The notes under the pieces: model-generated
Seen by the model: only the letters and a program-made list of their open reading frames with translations
The model's database searches: none
Told to the model about the DNA's origin: nothing
Position numbers and translations under genes: made by a program
In this document: positions 10,802 through 23,389 of the stretch, piece after piece
Layout of the letters: the number at the start of each line of letters is the position of its first letter
Position numbering within the stretch: the stretch's first letter is position 1
From: Anisus vortex
Taxonomy: Eukaryota; Mollusca; Gastropoda; Planorbidae
Direction: 5' to 3'
DNA: 64,000 bases
Assembly (NCBI GenBank): GCA_949126835.1
Contig: OX421497.1
Location: 15,195,679 to 15,259,678, forward strand

Positions 10802-10802
10802 T
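9945..10802. other. DNA upstream of the first MDM-like coding exon
   Basis: No coding exon recognised. It holds a 21-bp minisatellite (10,255-10,417) and an AT dinucleotide run ending at 10,802. A 5'-UTR exon of the MDM-like gene could lie here or further right, but I cannot identify it. Confidence 0.5.
10255..10417. repeat. 21-bp minisatellite
   Basis: Units close to AGATTTGGCAAAAGTTCTGTG. As 21 is a multiple of three, the array leaves an open minus-strand frame repeating NLTELLP, which is an artefact. Confidence 0.9.
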
Positions 10803-11050
10803 CAGTGCTTTTTTTTTGTAAAAAATAGGTGCCGTACTCAGTGATGGATTGCCTAACTTTTAAAACAGTTTCGCATTTTATATTTTAATTCTTATTGCGT
10901 GCAATTTTAAAATAATTCAATTTTAACAAATTAATAATATAATAAATTAATAATTAACGTTAAAATACAATAAAAGTAATAATTTTTTCCCCACATTGAA
11001 AAAGGTGCCAGTACGCGGTACCGATGCGCACCGTCACAAAAAAAGCACTG
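10803..11050. mobile_element. hAT-type MITE with 8-bp TSD
   Basis: Ends CAGTGCTTTTTTT and AAAAAAAGCACTG are inverted repeats. TATATATT flanks both sides (10,795-10,802 and 11,051-11,058). The interior is noncoding. The TSD lies in an AT-rich tract and so weighs less than in the other copies. Confidence 0.8.
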
Positions 11051-11538
11051 TATATATTTATTATTATGAAAGGTTTAACAGGTCTTGACACAGTGGTAGA
11101 AGTAGGAAATATATGATATATTGAGGTCAACAAAAGACTTTTTCTTTTAGTATCACAGTATTAAAAAGATATAAATAGTAATGGTCATAAATTACTAACC
11201 ATTTTGCAAGTTTAAAAAATAAACTAATGTAATAGTAATTGATATTTCTATACTAGAATTTGTCTTATTTAGCATTTGAATTGAGCTGCAAATGCTTGTG
11301 TTGCAATTAATTTTCCCATAGAAAATCCTGGCTGTGCTTAGGGTGGTCATAGTTATCAGATGGGTATAAACATTTTTGGACTTAATATTTTGTGGATGGG
11401 GTAAAGTAAGGGGGACCTTAAAAGCTTAACAGTTATTGATAATTTTCCAAATAATTGTGATATATATTACTACATAAGCCCACAATTTCTGGCAAAAAAA
11501 ATTGCTTACAAAATACTTTTAAAAAAAAGACTTATGAT

Positions 11539-11740
11539 CAGGGGCGAAGCCACAGGAGGGGCTGAGGGGGGCTAAGCCCCCCCTGGAATTTAAAAAAAAA
11601 AATTTTTTTCAACTGATTTTTTTAAAATATGCACTAAATTTGCTAAAAATTTGGTAAATCTTTGTCACGCGAAGCCCCCCCTGATATTTGGTAAATATTT
11701 GTTTAGCCCCCCCTGGAAAAAATTTCTGGCTTCGCCCCTG
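11539..11740. mobile_element. 202-bp hAT-type MITE with exact 8-bp TSD
   Basis: Terminal repeats CAGGGGCGAAGCCA and TGGCTTCGCCCCTG. The duplication CTTATGAT is at 11,531-11,538 and 11,741-11,748. GCCCCCCCTGG-type motifs recur inside. Confidence 0.92.
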
Positions 11741-11748
11741 CTTATGAT

Positions 11749-12992
11749 AGTCAATGTCTAGAAAAAAATATTAATTTTTAATCAATAGTTTAGATTGCAG
11801 TAAAACTGAAAAAAAGTATTTTCTAGATTTTTTAAAACCTTTATCAAAGGATTTGTTTTACTTACCTCACATTATTCCTTTATTACTCCACCCCAACCCC
11901 CAAAAAATTTTATCCTAAGTTTTGTAAGGTTTTGTCAGTGTTATATTTAGCATATATAATAAAATACAAATTTAATAGTAGGCCTACATAGTTTATTTAG
12001 AAAACAATTGGTGTTAACTTCCCAGAAACACGCTCTTAAGTTGACACTCCAGAAAAAAACTTTCTGAAAAGTAGAGACTGGGGTAAGATAACAATATAAC
12101 CGCCAGTTTAGGCTACACCTATTTCAAAATGCCTAAAAATAAAATTCCAACCAAGCATTGCACTGACCAAGATTTAGGAATTAAGGAGTGGGAGTGGTTC
12201 TTGAAGAAAACTACAGGGGAAGTCTTTTTCACACCTGTTGTGCTAACAAGAAAATGTATAGATAAAAACATTCCCCATTGATGGAAAACATTTCTAATGG
12301 AATTTATTGTTTTCATGTTTTAATATAAATTTTTAAAACAGAACACAGTATTTTTCAAATATTAAGCTTAAGGGATGTTCATTACTTTGTTGTCCTGAAA
12401 CAAATTCACCACACCCTTAGCTGAATTTTTTTTTTATCTTGACTCTTCTCTTATATGTTGCAGTTGCAGACATTCCTTGTATACAGAAGATCATTGCATG
12501 CTTATTTAAAACATCCCCATCACAATATTTAATTTTAAATCCCTAAAAGACATGGTGTGGCTCTAGAAAGAATACTAAATATTGGTGATCGACTCCCAAT
12601 CACTCAACACTTGGCCAGTTTGATATGATTTAAACTTGTCTTGGTCAAACGTAACAATCCAAAAATTATGTCACCTATCTAACCCCAAGTAGGCCTATAG
12701 ACCAAAAGTTACTTATTTATTATACTTATAATATAAATATGAAAAATGGTGTAATGGATGGTTTGCAAAGCATTTAATCAAATGATTTGTGCAACTAATA
12801 CATGATTTTTTTAAATCTTTCCTTCAGAAGCAATTAAATCATGGACTTTATTTGCTTTCAAAAACTATAATTGAATTTCCAATTATTGTTTAAAACCCCT
12901 GATTCCTATATAGATCTATGACTATCTGTTGTTGATTCTGTTGACTTTTTTTTTATTTAAGCCTGGTAAATATATGAACTAAAGTTTTGTAA
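11749..12992. other. Noncoding AT-rich stretch
   Basis: I see no exon, RNA gene or repeat with defined ends here. The ORFs are short and lack domain features. Confidence 0.5.
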
Positions 12993-13908
12993 TACTCTTT
13001 AGAGCTAAGTAAGAAGATTGTAACCAGTAGCCTATACCATTTGACCTACTCTTTAGAGCTAAGTAAGAAGATTGTAACCAGGGTTGCCAGATGGTCTAAC
13101 GGCCTTGTGGCCAAAACCGACTGCAAAAGTGGCCAAATTATGCTTTGTGTGGCCAACCTACAAATTATCTTTACACCCCCATGAAAAACTCTGCAGTTTT
13201 GTTAAACAAAAAAAAAATTTCCGGCGAAAAAAAATTTTTATGAATAAAAAAATTAATATAAAATATGCCGCCTACTGTGTCCATTTCCATATCCATGGGT
13301 GGGTGTAGCATGCAATGGAAGAGTAAGGGGAGGGGGTTAATTATCTTAGGGCTAACACTCCTGATTACAACAGTGAAATTGGGTTACTAGTATCATCCCC
13401 ATAGGATGGGGCATTCAAGGACACCTTGTCGTTGTAATTTCTAGTAAATACATCCTGAAAATACATGGTGAGGCCGGACATCGCCAAGCACTTATCTTAG
13501 AAACAACAAAAGGCAAGTAAATGTGACCGTATGTGTGGGTGAAAGGGGAAAATACACAATAGATATGGGTTAATAGGAATGGCTTACAATGATTACAGGT
13601 GATGGGGCAGAATAACATCCTACTGCGTTACAATAAGGTAACCAAAAAAAGAACTTTAAAAAAAAAATTATGATTTTATAATCTGTGGCCAAAATTGGAT
13701 CGATTGGTGGCCAATTCTGGACTCGTGGCCAAGTTCACTGTGCCGTGGCCAAGCAACTTTCTTTGTGGCCAAATTTTGGACATTTTGGCCACGCACGTGG
13801 CCATATGGCAACCCTGATTGTAACCAGTAGCTTATACCATTTGACCTACTCTTTAGAGCTAAGTAAGAAGATTGTAACCAGTAGCCTATACCATTTCACC
13901 TACTCTTT
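12993..13908. repeat. 54-bp minisatellite split by a hAT element
   Basis: Units beginning TACTCTTTAGAGCTAAGTAA start at 12,993, 13,047 and 13,847. Subtracting the inserted element and its TSD (746 bp) restores the 54-bp spacing. A fourth unit is partial. Confidence 0.9.
13079..13816. mobile_element. 738-bp non-autonomous hAT element with exact TSD
   Basis: Ends CAGGGTTGCCAGATGG and CCATATGGCAACCCTG. The 8-bp duplication ATTGTAAC (13,071-13,078 and 13,817-13,824) is proven by the surrounding 54-bp tandem repeat. GTGGCCAA motifs are clustered just inside both ends, as subterminal repeats used by hAT transposases often are. No transposase. Confidence 0.93.
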
Positions 13909-15160
13909 TTTTTTATTTCTAATTTTAATTTTTTCTTGAGGGGTTTTCATGTGCAAATAGAAATATGGTATTTCTACAATTTCATAATTAAACTCCATAA
14001 AGCAAGAATCCTATAGCCTACACCAAAACTCCAACTTCTGGCCTTCATGCAGCGAACCACTGTGTTCCTCTATTATAGATTCTTAGACAAAGTAACTTAT
14101 TAATTCTTTTAAGTTCATTCCCCTGTCTGCCTACAGTCCGATAACTCAAAAGAAGTAAGAAAATGAGGGGATTTTAAAATATTGGAAAATAAAATGTGTG
14201 AACTTAATTGATAATGGGCAATAATAAAAAATAATTAAAAACTATGAAGTTGTCTAGACTAGAGTGTGTCAGAAGCACTGAAAGGCATGCCACAGAAATT
14301 AGACATCTCTGCTAAAAAAGTGTTGGCAAAAATAAGTTTGATAAATTTGATAACAACTCATGAAGCATGGTTATTAATATTAGCACAGTTTGCAAATCCC
14401 CTGCTTAACTGGACTATTGGCTTGAGCAATTCTATTTAATTTTTTTAAATTCATACAATTCTTTAACTTAAAACATTCAACATAGGTAGGCCTTTTAATT
14501 ATGCCATAAAGGCCTATGCAGATAGACTTAGATTTTAAAATAGGCTGTCTGTTTTAATATTAATATTTTACAATACCGTGTCGTTATCGATTCACAGTTG
14601 TCTTTCGATGCCCACATTAGAAACCTATGCTATTACAAACCTCGTTTATAATTAAATTTAAATTATGAGGTCTCGTTAAAGAGGTTGTAATAAATGACTA
14701 GTAATATTAATTATTAGTGGCTAACTTATTTACTAGTAAAAAAAAAATAAAGTATTTAATAAAACAACACTTCAGACGATGCCATATAAAAATAATTTAT
14801 TAACTAACTTAATATAATTAATATTAAATAAAAATAGAAAAAGAAAATTACACTCACTTGAATCCTACAACAGAATTTAAAACAATTTAGTAAGGTGAAC
14901 ACAATAAATACACTCACGAAAATAATCCTATGACAGAATTAAATATAATGTAGTAAGGTGGTGAACACAATAAATACACAACACTGCCAATGATTTTATA
15001 ATAAAAGTTCTATAAAAGAATATACAGACTACATCGATATTAGAAAAACTTCCTTATAGAGCGAATTCCTTATATTTATACTATTTTAAAAGGAGCATTC
15101 TCGAGGCCCTATTCTAAAAAAATAACACAAGAAAAATTGTCAACATCGTGTTCTCCTAAC
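13909..15160. other. Noncoding AT-rich stretch with a short duplication
   Basis: No gene recognised. About 14,850-14,985 holds two diverged copies of a roughly 60-bp segment containing CAGAATT, TAGTAAGGTG and GAACACAATAAATACAC. Confidence 0.5.
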
Positions 15161-15168
15161 TTCTAGGG

Positions 15169-17050
15169 CAGTGATGGCGAACCTTTATGCGGCCGTGTGC
15201 TTAAAGTGCAATACAAGACCAACTTATTTCTTTCAACGTGCCAACACAACAATTAAACCAAAATACTGAGGTTTCACTTTAGAAAAAACAAACAGCTCAT
15301 ACAATTGACCGACCTAATTAACAACTTTTGTCCAAAAAGAATAAATTAACAGATCTTTGAATGATACAAACAGTCTTTTATATAAAAAAAAAACATGAGC
15401 TGTAGTAAATGAAGAAATAATATATCACAATCGCTGTTGTGGGCATGCTGATAATTTGTCAAGCCTTGGCTCATACTCCGTAACTTTAAGAGCGACGCAT
15501 GCAGAACTCAGGTCATCTGTCAGTCTGTTTATAGTATCAGATTTGATATAATTTAAAGTTGAAAACAGTTGCTCACAAGCATAAGAAGACCCAACCAAAG
15601 TCTGACTGCAAATCCCATGTGCTTTCATTGACTTGAAATTATTTGACAGAGAATTCTACACTTTAAGGATTTTATCATCAGATCTACCAACTGTGCTGTC
15701 CTTTGCCTCCTTTCACACTCTGTTTTCTCAAGTGTTTCACGCAGATAATATAATTTATTTTTCCAGATAGAGCGTTCTTGAAATTCCAATAGCTCCATTT
15801 TCAGATTTCCTAAATCTAACCACAATAAGCAGGAAAGATCACATTTTTCAAATTCGGCTTTATCGGGGGGAAGTAAGAAAACAGAGGGGTGTCTCCATGT
15901 TACGGAACTGTACAAACTAATTACCAAAATTTTCAGCTGCTACAATGCTAGAAAATTCCTTTCAAATATCCTGATGGCTTGTAGGTATGTTGGTAAATGC
16001 TATAGAATTTTGTAAATGTATTTTTACTTTTGGAAAATATTTCAGCAGCCCACTTTGTAAATCTCTTTAAAAAACCTGCAGTTTTCTTTCAAATGTTGTG
16101 ATAGCACAAAACATCATTTCTACTGTTGTTCCTTAACCTTGCAGTTGTTTATTCAGTTCATTGAAATGTACTGTAAAAGCTGTGGATAATCCTGCCCCTT
16201 TTGAATCATAAACAGCATACTTTCATCCAAGCATGCTACCCATCTCTTCAACACTCGTCCTCTGCTCAGCCACCTGCCATTATTGTACACGAGTAAAGTA
16301 TTACACTGTGCCTTGACCTCATCAAGAAGTGCGTGAAACTGTCTACAGTAAAGAGCACGGGCCATGATGTAATTGACCATTTTCGTGACATCTTTGAGGA
16401 TAGCATCTTCTTGCTGCTATCTCTGGCATAAAAAGCTTCTTGGAGAATAATAAAGTGAAACTGAACGACAGTGTGTTTTGCTTCTTTGACAAAGAACTGT
16501 ATGAAACCTGATGCGTCCCCCACCATGTAAGGTGCCCCGTCATTAGTAACTGAAACAACTTTTACTGGTTAAATATCGTGTGCAAAAAAAGATTCAATAA
16601 CAGCATTGTTGATTTCTATCCCTTGTGTTCTTTCAGGCAAAGAGATAACAATTTCATCAGCTCTTCTCTCATAATTTCACCAACTGCGTAACGCAAAATT
16701 ACCGCCAACCTTGCATGATTTTTTTTACATCTGTGCTTTCACTCAAGCACATGGAGTACCAGGCAGACTAACATCACTTTCCATGCGCAAGACTCAATCT
16801 TTAACAGTATTTCTGCTAAGTGGTATCTGAGAGATACCTTGCATAATTTTATCTTTGTTTGGAAAATTATTAAAAAGGGAATTACTACAAGCCAACATCG
16901 CCGTTTTCAGAAAATCCCCATCAGAAAGGGGCTTACCATTTTTTGCTTGCTAACTAAACTGTTCCATTTTTGGTAAATGCTCGCGTGCCCACAGAAATGG
17001 CACGCCGAGCCATTTCTGTGGGCAGGCGTGCCATAGGTTCGCCATCCCTG
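15169..17050 (-). mobile_element. Decayed hAT transposon with exact 8-bp TSD
   Basis: Ends CAGTGATGGCGAACCT and AGGTTCGCCATCCCTG. The TSD TTCTAGGG is at 15,161-15,168 and 17,051-17,058. Minus-strand fragments of a ZBED5/GTF2IRD2-like transposase lie inside in several frames. Confidence 0.92.
15425..16558 (-). pseudogene. hAT transposase relic
   Basis: The C-terminal piece (15,425-15,628) contains YACEQLFSTLNYIKS and INRLTDDL, the hAT dimerisation region. Upstream pieces include GFIQFFVKEAKHTVVQFH (16,266-16,526) and NNGRWLSRGRVLKRW (16,153-16,380), both typical of the ZBED5/GTF2IRD2-like branch. At least three frame changes separate them. The N-terminal zinc finger is not recognisable, and the 1.9-kb element is too short for an intact copy. 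Non-functional. Confidence 0.85.
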
Positions 17051-17099
17051 TTCTAGGGCAAGAGAATATTCTATAGAAATCTAGAAAAAATAAACTAAT

Positions 17100-17925
17100 G
17101 ACGCGACAGTGGCAGAGTTCAACGGGAGGTCAGGAGGAAATAACCTACTTGAACACACATAACAATGCAGAGGCCTTTATTTACAGCTGCGTTGACTTGG
17201 TCAGATACGAACTAATTTGTCATTTGACTCAGCAAAGAAACTTGCGGCTGCCTTTATACTCTCACGCCTCGATTACTGCAATGCTTTGCTAATTGGGATA
17301 CCTGACGATAAAGTCGCCAAATTACAGCATATTCAAAACAGTGCTGCCCGCCTGGTCATGCATAAGTGAAGGCGTGATTCTGTGACAGTTCTCCTGCGTC
17401 GGCTCCATTGGCTCCATGTGAAAGCCAGAATTGAATACATAGTAGCGCTACTTTGCCATCAGTGCCTTTTTCATAAAGAGATGCCGTCCTATCTCAAGGA
17501 ACTAATTACACCATATGTCCCGCAAAGAACACTTTGTTCTGCCAACTTATTGCTTTTGGAAGAGCCCCGTTTCTCTCTGACGACCGTTGGCCTTAGAGCC
17601 TTCTCAGTATCCGGTCCGAAGGTGTGGAACCTACTTCCCGTTCAACTCAGGAAACAAGCTTTATCAATACTTTCAAAAAGAACTTAAAAACTCATTATTT
17701 CAAGATTTACCTTAGTTAACATTTAACATGCTTTAGACCCCTACTGTCTTACTTATAGGTTGGGTCAGTTAATGCTACATTTATTTGATAGTTTAATATT
17801 TGTTTTATATCATCAATTAGCTTTGTCTCCTAGCTTAGCGTAATGTCCTTGTTCTTAGTTGTATGTTAAAAGCGCTCTGAGCTTACATTATGTTTGTTGG
17901 CAGCGCTATACAAATATTATTATTA
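17100..17925 (+). mobile_element. 5'-truncated LINE (CR1/L2-like), 3' end
   Basis: A frameshifted frame encodes the end of a LINE reverse transcriptase: RLDYCNALLIGIPDDKVAKL, LQHIQNSAARLV, then LHWLHVKARIEY and FSVSGPKVWNLLPVQLR (17,382-17,687). The element ends GCGCTATACAAATATTATTATT, the short 3' repeat tail of L2/CR1-group LINEs. The piggyBac-like element to the right has inserted into that tail. Confidence 0.85.
17382..17687 (+). pseudogene. LINE reverse transcriptase C-terminal fragment
   Basis: A 101-codon open stretch covers the region after the RT palm domain in CR1/L2-like LINEs. A stop (17,366-17,368) and a frame change separate it from the upstream YCNALL part. No endonuclease or catalytic RT motif remains. 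Confidence 0.8.
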
Positions 17926-17929
17926 TTAA

Positions 17930-19169
17930 CCCATATCTTGCTGGCGTCCTTATTTAAGGACACTTCGTAAAATGCGATTTAAGACATAAAATTAAGTTAA
18001 TAATTTGCAATTTTTTCATTGAATGTTAAGAACATATACTGATCTATCTAATTATTATTTTAATTTGTCTGCTTTTAGTTTTTTTGGCGCTCAAAACAAA
18101 TTTTTTGTCCTGAGTTTGATAAAATTGCAGAAAAAAAGTCAAGCCTGAAAAAGTGAAACTTTTTTTTATGAAAATGAAAAAAATTGACTTAAGCTTTAAC
18201 ATAACTTTGTTAATTAATGCATCAACATAGATATTTAGATTAAATCAATAATAATAATTATACAGAGGTGTTAAAACCAACTGCTCTTTTTTAAGGATGC
18301 CAGCAACAAATCATACTGTGACCTAAAATTAAGTTTTTAACTGTTTTCTGTGCTAAAAAATAGAAAAACTTTTTTTTTTTGGATTTCTTTTGGAATATAT
18401 TTGGGAGTCTTTAACATTTGAAGCAAGTTGAGTAGGAATGACGTGTTTTTTGTCCATATTAACTAGTTTTAAAACCACATTGTACATTTATATACATAAA
18501 TATACATTACTAAACTACTTCTAGCATATATTTCAATTTTAATCTCAATATTTGTCACATATTTTACTCAATTCAACATGCTATTACTTAAATAGAAGAT
18601 GAAGATTATATAATGCACTCAATATATTTATTCAGCTGCCATGTATGTAATAAATAGTGTAACTAAAGACATTCTAGTGAATTTCTAGATTCAAGGTCTC
18701 CTAATTATCAAAAAACAAATACAAATAATGTTGATTCTGAGATGAGACTATTCAGCATTTGCAGATTGTTTTAAGCAAATTTATGTTGACCAAATCCTAG
18801 AATACATCATACAGCCGACAAAGACAGGGTTCTCCTTTTGTAAAGCTGGCTACTCTTTTCCTACAATAGGATCAAAACATACCTTTCTTGCTTGTTTTGT
18901 TCTTTTGCTGGCTCCAATACATTGCCCATAAGTCAAACATGATGCTTATAAGACTATCTGCAACCCATAAGACCAATATAATGTTTCTCTTGCAAACATG
19001 CACGGTATCATTTCTTGCTGGCGTCCTTTTTTAAGGACATTTTGAAAAATCTAAATATTTCACTAAAACGTTTACTTTTTTCACAAAATAACTATCATTT
19101 GTTTATTACATCATGACTTTCTATTACATATGTAAAATCACAAAAAATTTAACCTCAGCAAGATATGGG
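17930..19169. mobile_element. piggyBac-like non-autonomous element with TTAA TSD
   Basis: Ends CCCATATCTTGCTG and CAGCAAGATATGGG are perfect inverted repeats, flanked by TTAA at 17,926-17,929 and 19,170-19,173. CCC/GGG ends with TTAA are characteristic of piggyBac. CTTGCTGGCGTCC(T)T with TTTAAGGACA recurs inside near 19,013. No transposase was recognised. Confidence 0.9.
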
Positions 19170-19439
19170 TTAATTGTCTAAGTCTAACTCTCTAACCCTA
19201 GCCTTTTTTAAGTTTTTAAGCCTTAAACTTAAACTCTTTAACGATGAATGTTAAATTTAAATTTATAATGATAGGCTTATATTGGGCTTATTATATACGT
19301 ATACCCTACTATATCATATATTGAATATTGATAACCTAAATTCTAATCAAATTATTTTTCATAGATTCAAAGATACTCTTTTATAAGTTGACAGACGTTC
19401 CTTCTAGATAGAAGATTTTAGTTTAATATGTCTACTAAG

Positions 19440-19555
19440 GCCCAAAAGTCCTGCAGGGCGGCAGGGATTTGTCGGCGGAAGGGATAGTCGATAGAACCCG
19501 CGACGTGTCGGTTGACAGTCCACACCTAACCACAGGACCAGCGAGCCTCTCAGAT
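19440..19555 (-). repeat. tRNA-like SINE head
   Basis: On the minus strand GCTGGTCCTGTGGTTAGGTG (A-box region) is followed by GCGGGTTCTATCGAC (B-box-like). It lacks tRNA-type folding and continues into unrelated sequence, so I call it a tRNA-derived repeat and not a tRNA gene. Confidence 0.55.
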
Positions 19556-19559
19556 ATGA

Positions 19560-19661
19560 TACTAATGATAGGCATATATTCATATTATATATATATAGGT
19601 CCAGATATTTAAAAGTTAATTTGTAACTTCTTTAACGTTCTATAATATATTTATATAAATA

Positions 19662-19695
<34 letters not shown>

Positions 19696-20560
19696 CCTAT
19701 ATATATATTGTCATGATAAGAATAGGAGGTAGAGAAGGAGGTAGGCCTAAGCTATTTTAATACTATTTAAATAGGCCTATATATTTGTAATATTTAGGCC
19801 TAATATATTTTATTTAATATATACTACCATAGCCGTCCATAGGCCTAGTCTAATGTATAGGCCTAATAGTTAATACTCTAGGCTAGTCTACAGTGTAGAC
19901 TAACTATAGTCTAGTAATATTAATGTCTATAGTAAATAGTACTATAACTATAACTATAACTATAGGATATAGGCATAGGCCTATATAACCTATATTCCTA
20001 TTAAAATTAAAATCATAATTTATATATTAAATATAGGCTGATTAAGATTAGATTTATATATTTGATAATTAAAATCATTAGGCCTAGCTTAGTCTTAGAT
20101 TGATAGGCCCTACTGATAGGATTGCCTTAAATAAAAGCCTTAGAATTAAAATAGATCTAGGCTATTAATAATAGGGGCCTAGGCTATATGCTATATCTAT
20201 TAAATTTAAATAGTCACTAGGGCGACTAGGCCTATATATTAGGCCTATACTATATATTATATATATATATATATAATATTCATATAATGTCATAACTATA
20301 CTATAACTATAGTAATAGGGCCTACCTTTACTATACTATACTATAATACTATAATGACTATGTTAGTAAGTACACTACATTGTCTCATTGTGTCATTGTC
20401 TACATACTACATCATACTACATTACTACATGCATTAGTTTCTATAGCCTACTCTATACTATAATAATATAACAATAATAATAGGTCGTCAGTGTAATAAT
20501 GTAGGCCTAATAATAATAACAATAGGCCTAATCATTGGCCTAATGAACTTCATTGTCTTC
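19560..20560. repeat. Low-complexity AT tract rich in AGGCCT and ACTATA
   Basis: Dense AGGCCT/TAGGCCTA palindromes in TA-rich sequence, with stretches of ACTATA/CTATAA repeats and short AT microsatellites. No coding potential. Confidence 0.7.
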
Positions 20561-22572
20561 ATTATTAAAATTAAATATATGATTCAATATGAATATGAAG
20601 GATGTTACAAATAAAATTAAAGAGGTAATAAAGTGTTAATTAAAGCTTAATTAATGACATTAATGAAATGCACCTTTATTATTAAATTTTCTTACCAGAT
20701 TAATAATTATATCTCTTTGCAAAGATTGTGCATCTAAAATATAAGCATTCTTTCAACATTGTAAATTGTAGATAAATAAAATCATAGATAACCTATATGA
20801 TAAAACCATAGATATACACTATGATTATGATATAACGAAAAGAAAATCTGAAAGAATGAAGAATGTAAATGAATGCTTATATAGGTCAGAGTTTTACGAC
20901 TCAAATATATCCACAACACACAGCTATCGATACGTGACGGCTAATGGGTCGTACCAAAACGACGCCCCCTGTGGTGATGCGTTTCTCAACTGCAGACTGT
21001 GTTGAGTTTAGGACCTTAAGGACGCTCCCATGGACTATCGTTTATAGGTTACTTACGTGTAGCACATGTCGATAAAACTACTTATTAAGCTGATAACCGC
21101 ACATGAATGTGTAACGTACCGGACTGCATGGCACTCTATATAGACCTATTGACCGATATTTGACCAGGAAATATTAAGCTAACATGACATTTCCCGAAGT
21201 AGCGTGTTAGTGTGTTGACCATGGCCATGCAGTAAATATTTTATTTAGTTTTTGCCTTTAACAATGGGTTAACATGGCAATTAATAGTATTAGTATTAAC
21301 TATGGAGCTTGTATAAAAATGAACATTATAGTATAGGTCTATATATATTTTATATATGCCCACTAACGAGGAAAGTAATAAACATTAACTGATTAACTAC
21401 CGTATTAACAGCAGAAAAAAAATCAAGCTGTGGCCGAATTAAATTTCTGTCCCGTTTTCTTACAAGTGGGTGTGTGTACATATGTGTGTGTTGTTCTTTT
21501 GTCCATTGATAGATTTTAAAACGAATTATTACATTTTGTAGGGAAATAAATTGTGTATAAGATAAATATAAACAAAATTTAGTTAATGTGTTAGTTTAGA
21601 CAATAATTTATGTTAACATGTGATTAGTTACGAAAAATTAGACGGAAAAATAAAAAAATTCCTTTTACTTTTACCTAATAATTCGTTTTTTCCTAATAGA
21701 ATTTATAGCTTTCACTTATAATTATTATAAAGTATATTCAAAATCGAACATAATAAATCCAAGATGAAGTTAATTGAGTGATATTTACACAAATAGGATA
21801 AGATTTTACAATGGAAACATTTTCCGAAAACGAGAAAAAAGTTATTTTTTTCCGCTTATTTTTACCGAAATTTAGCACAGAAACTAAGAATGTTTATGCT
21901 TTGAAATCGAAAATAGGTTCGTAAATATACTTCCTGTCGGTAACTACAAATTTCGGAACAAGATTTAACGAAATAATGCAAATATTAAGCTTTAAACTCG
22001 GCGAAATAATCTTGGCGGTACAAAGTAAATGAATCGCATGAGCCGCTGTGAGCGGCTCATGGTAGTTAATCAGTTAATTACATTCTAACTTAGAAATTAC
22101 TGCGCAAAACAATAATAATTCTATTACAATAGAAAATACTTTTCTTATTTCATGTGCATAAGAACAAACACATAGATCTATAAGCTATCGCTTTTAATTC
22201 TTCCTAAGTAGCATCTAGTCATATGTTATATTATAGCCTAATAAACCAGCGGGGCGAATAATGCAAATTAAAATGGAATAAGCTTAAAATTATATAGTGA
22301 ATGGTAAAGTAATAAGAGGGGTGGTGGGAGGGGGCATGTGCAGTTGCACACTAACTTTGAGCTGGTGTACTTTTATCCCTATAAATGTAGGCCTATATCC
22401 AAAAAAGGGGAGCAATTATTTGTTAAAAATTAAATCCCCGGTTTTGATAAAAGGGCGGTTGTTTTGGGGGGACGAGAGCGCACATAATCTCTTTGCACCC
22501 CCCCCCCTCTCTAGGGCTACCATCTCAAGTTCTCTTATAACCTACACATGTTATTTTGGACTATGAAAGACC
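20561..22572. other. Noncoding, apparently single-copy stretch
   Basis: No gene, RNA or bounded repeat recognised. Around 20,925-21,010 GC content is locally higher. This could be a promoter or untranslated exon of a neighbouring gene, but nothing in the sequence shows it. Confidence 0.4.
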
Positions 22573-22690
22573 AGCTTAGGGGACGTCCATTAATTACGTC
22601 AACAAAAGAGGGGGAGGGTCTGAAAAAGTTTGACAATTGTTGACATGGGGGAGGGGGGGAGGTCAAGAAAAGTTGACGTCAACAATGTTA
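22573..22690 (+). repeat. Left-end fragment of the GACGTCCATTAATTACG family
   Basis: Begins GGGGACGTCCATTAATTACG and continues with GGGGGAGGGTCTGAAAAAG and TTGACGTCAACAATG. It closely matches the left end of the element at 48,110-49,217. The right end is absent. Confidence 0.7.
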
Positions 22691-23389
22691 CTATTTATGA
22701 AGTAAATAATGATACAAATTTAGTAGCCTACTAAATTCTACATTCGTCCTGTTAAACTTACATAGATAAAATTAACAACATAGTTTTACGTTATTACAGA
22801 TAGGAAAAATATAATGAGATAAAAATGTATTAGTAGGGCCTATCAGTGGCGTCGCCAGTATTGCAAGGAGTGGGTGGCTAATAGTGCAAGGTAGGGGGAC
22901 AGGGAAGGCAACTACCGTGTGTATATAATGTGTGTGTGTGGACAATAATGTAAGAAGGAATAGTGAACATATTTTTAAAACTAGGTATGTTAAAACCGGT
23001 TTTCGGTTTTATAAAATTGTTTAAAACCGGATTTCGGTTTTTCTCCCTCCTTCCCGCGCAATGTCACAAGTTACAGGCCGGAAAAGCCAAATGTGCGTAG
23101 TTTTGTAGGTATATTTGAAAAATAGTTTAAATTTAATTGGTGTTTGCAGGGCATTCAAGAGGTTGCTTTCTTTCAATCATACAATATGTAACAATATGAA
23201 CTTTAGAACTAAAAATAAATATGGGCTAATTGATTAAAACCGATAGGCTATTAGCTTTCAATAGGGATAATCAAATTAGCGATAATCGTTGACTGTGATA
23301 CTAAAAAGCATATGAAGAGGATGACTATGTTAATTCAGTATGCTTAGTAGTATAGTACGCAGATGCGTACTGCCACCGCTCCTGCTTAG

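Noticed and set aside
19440..19555. tRNA gene
   Set aside because: Only the A and B boxes are recognisable. The acceptor and anticodon arms do not pair, and the sequence continues like a SINE.
20900..21060. Locally GC-richer segment considered as the MDM-like promoter or first exon
   Set aside because: No TATA, splice donor or other signal ties it to the gene, and it is 11 kb from the first coding exon.
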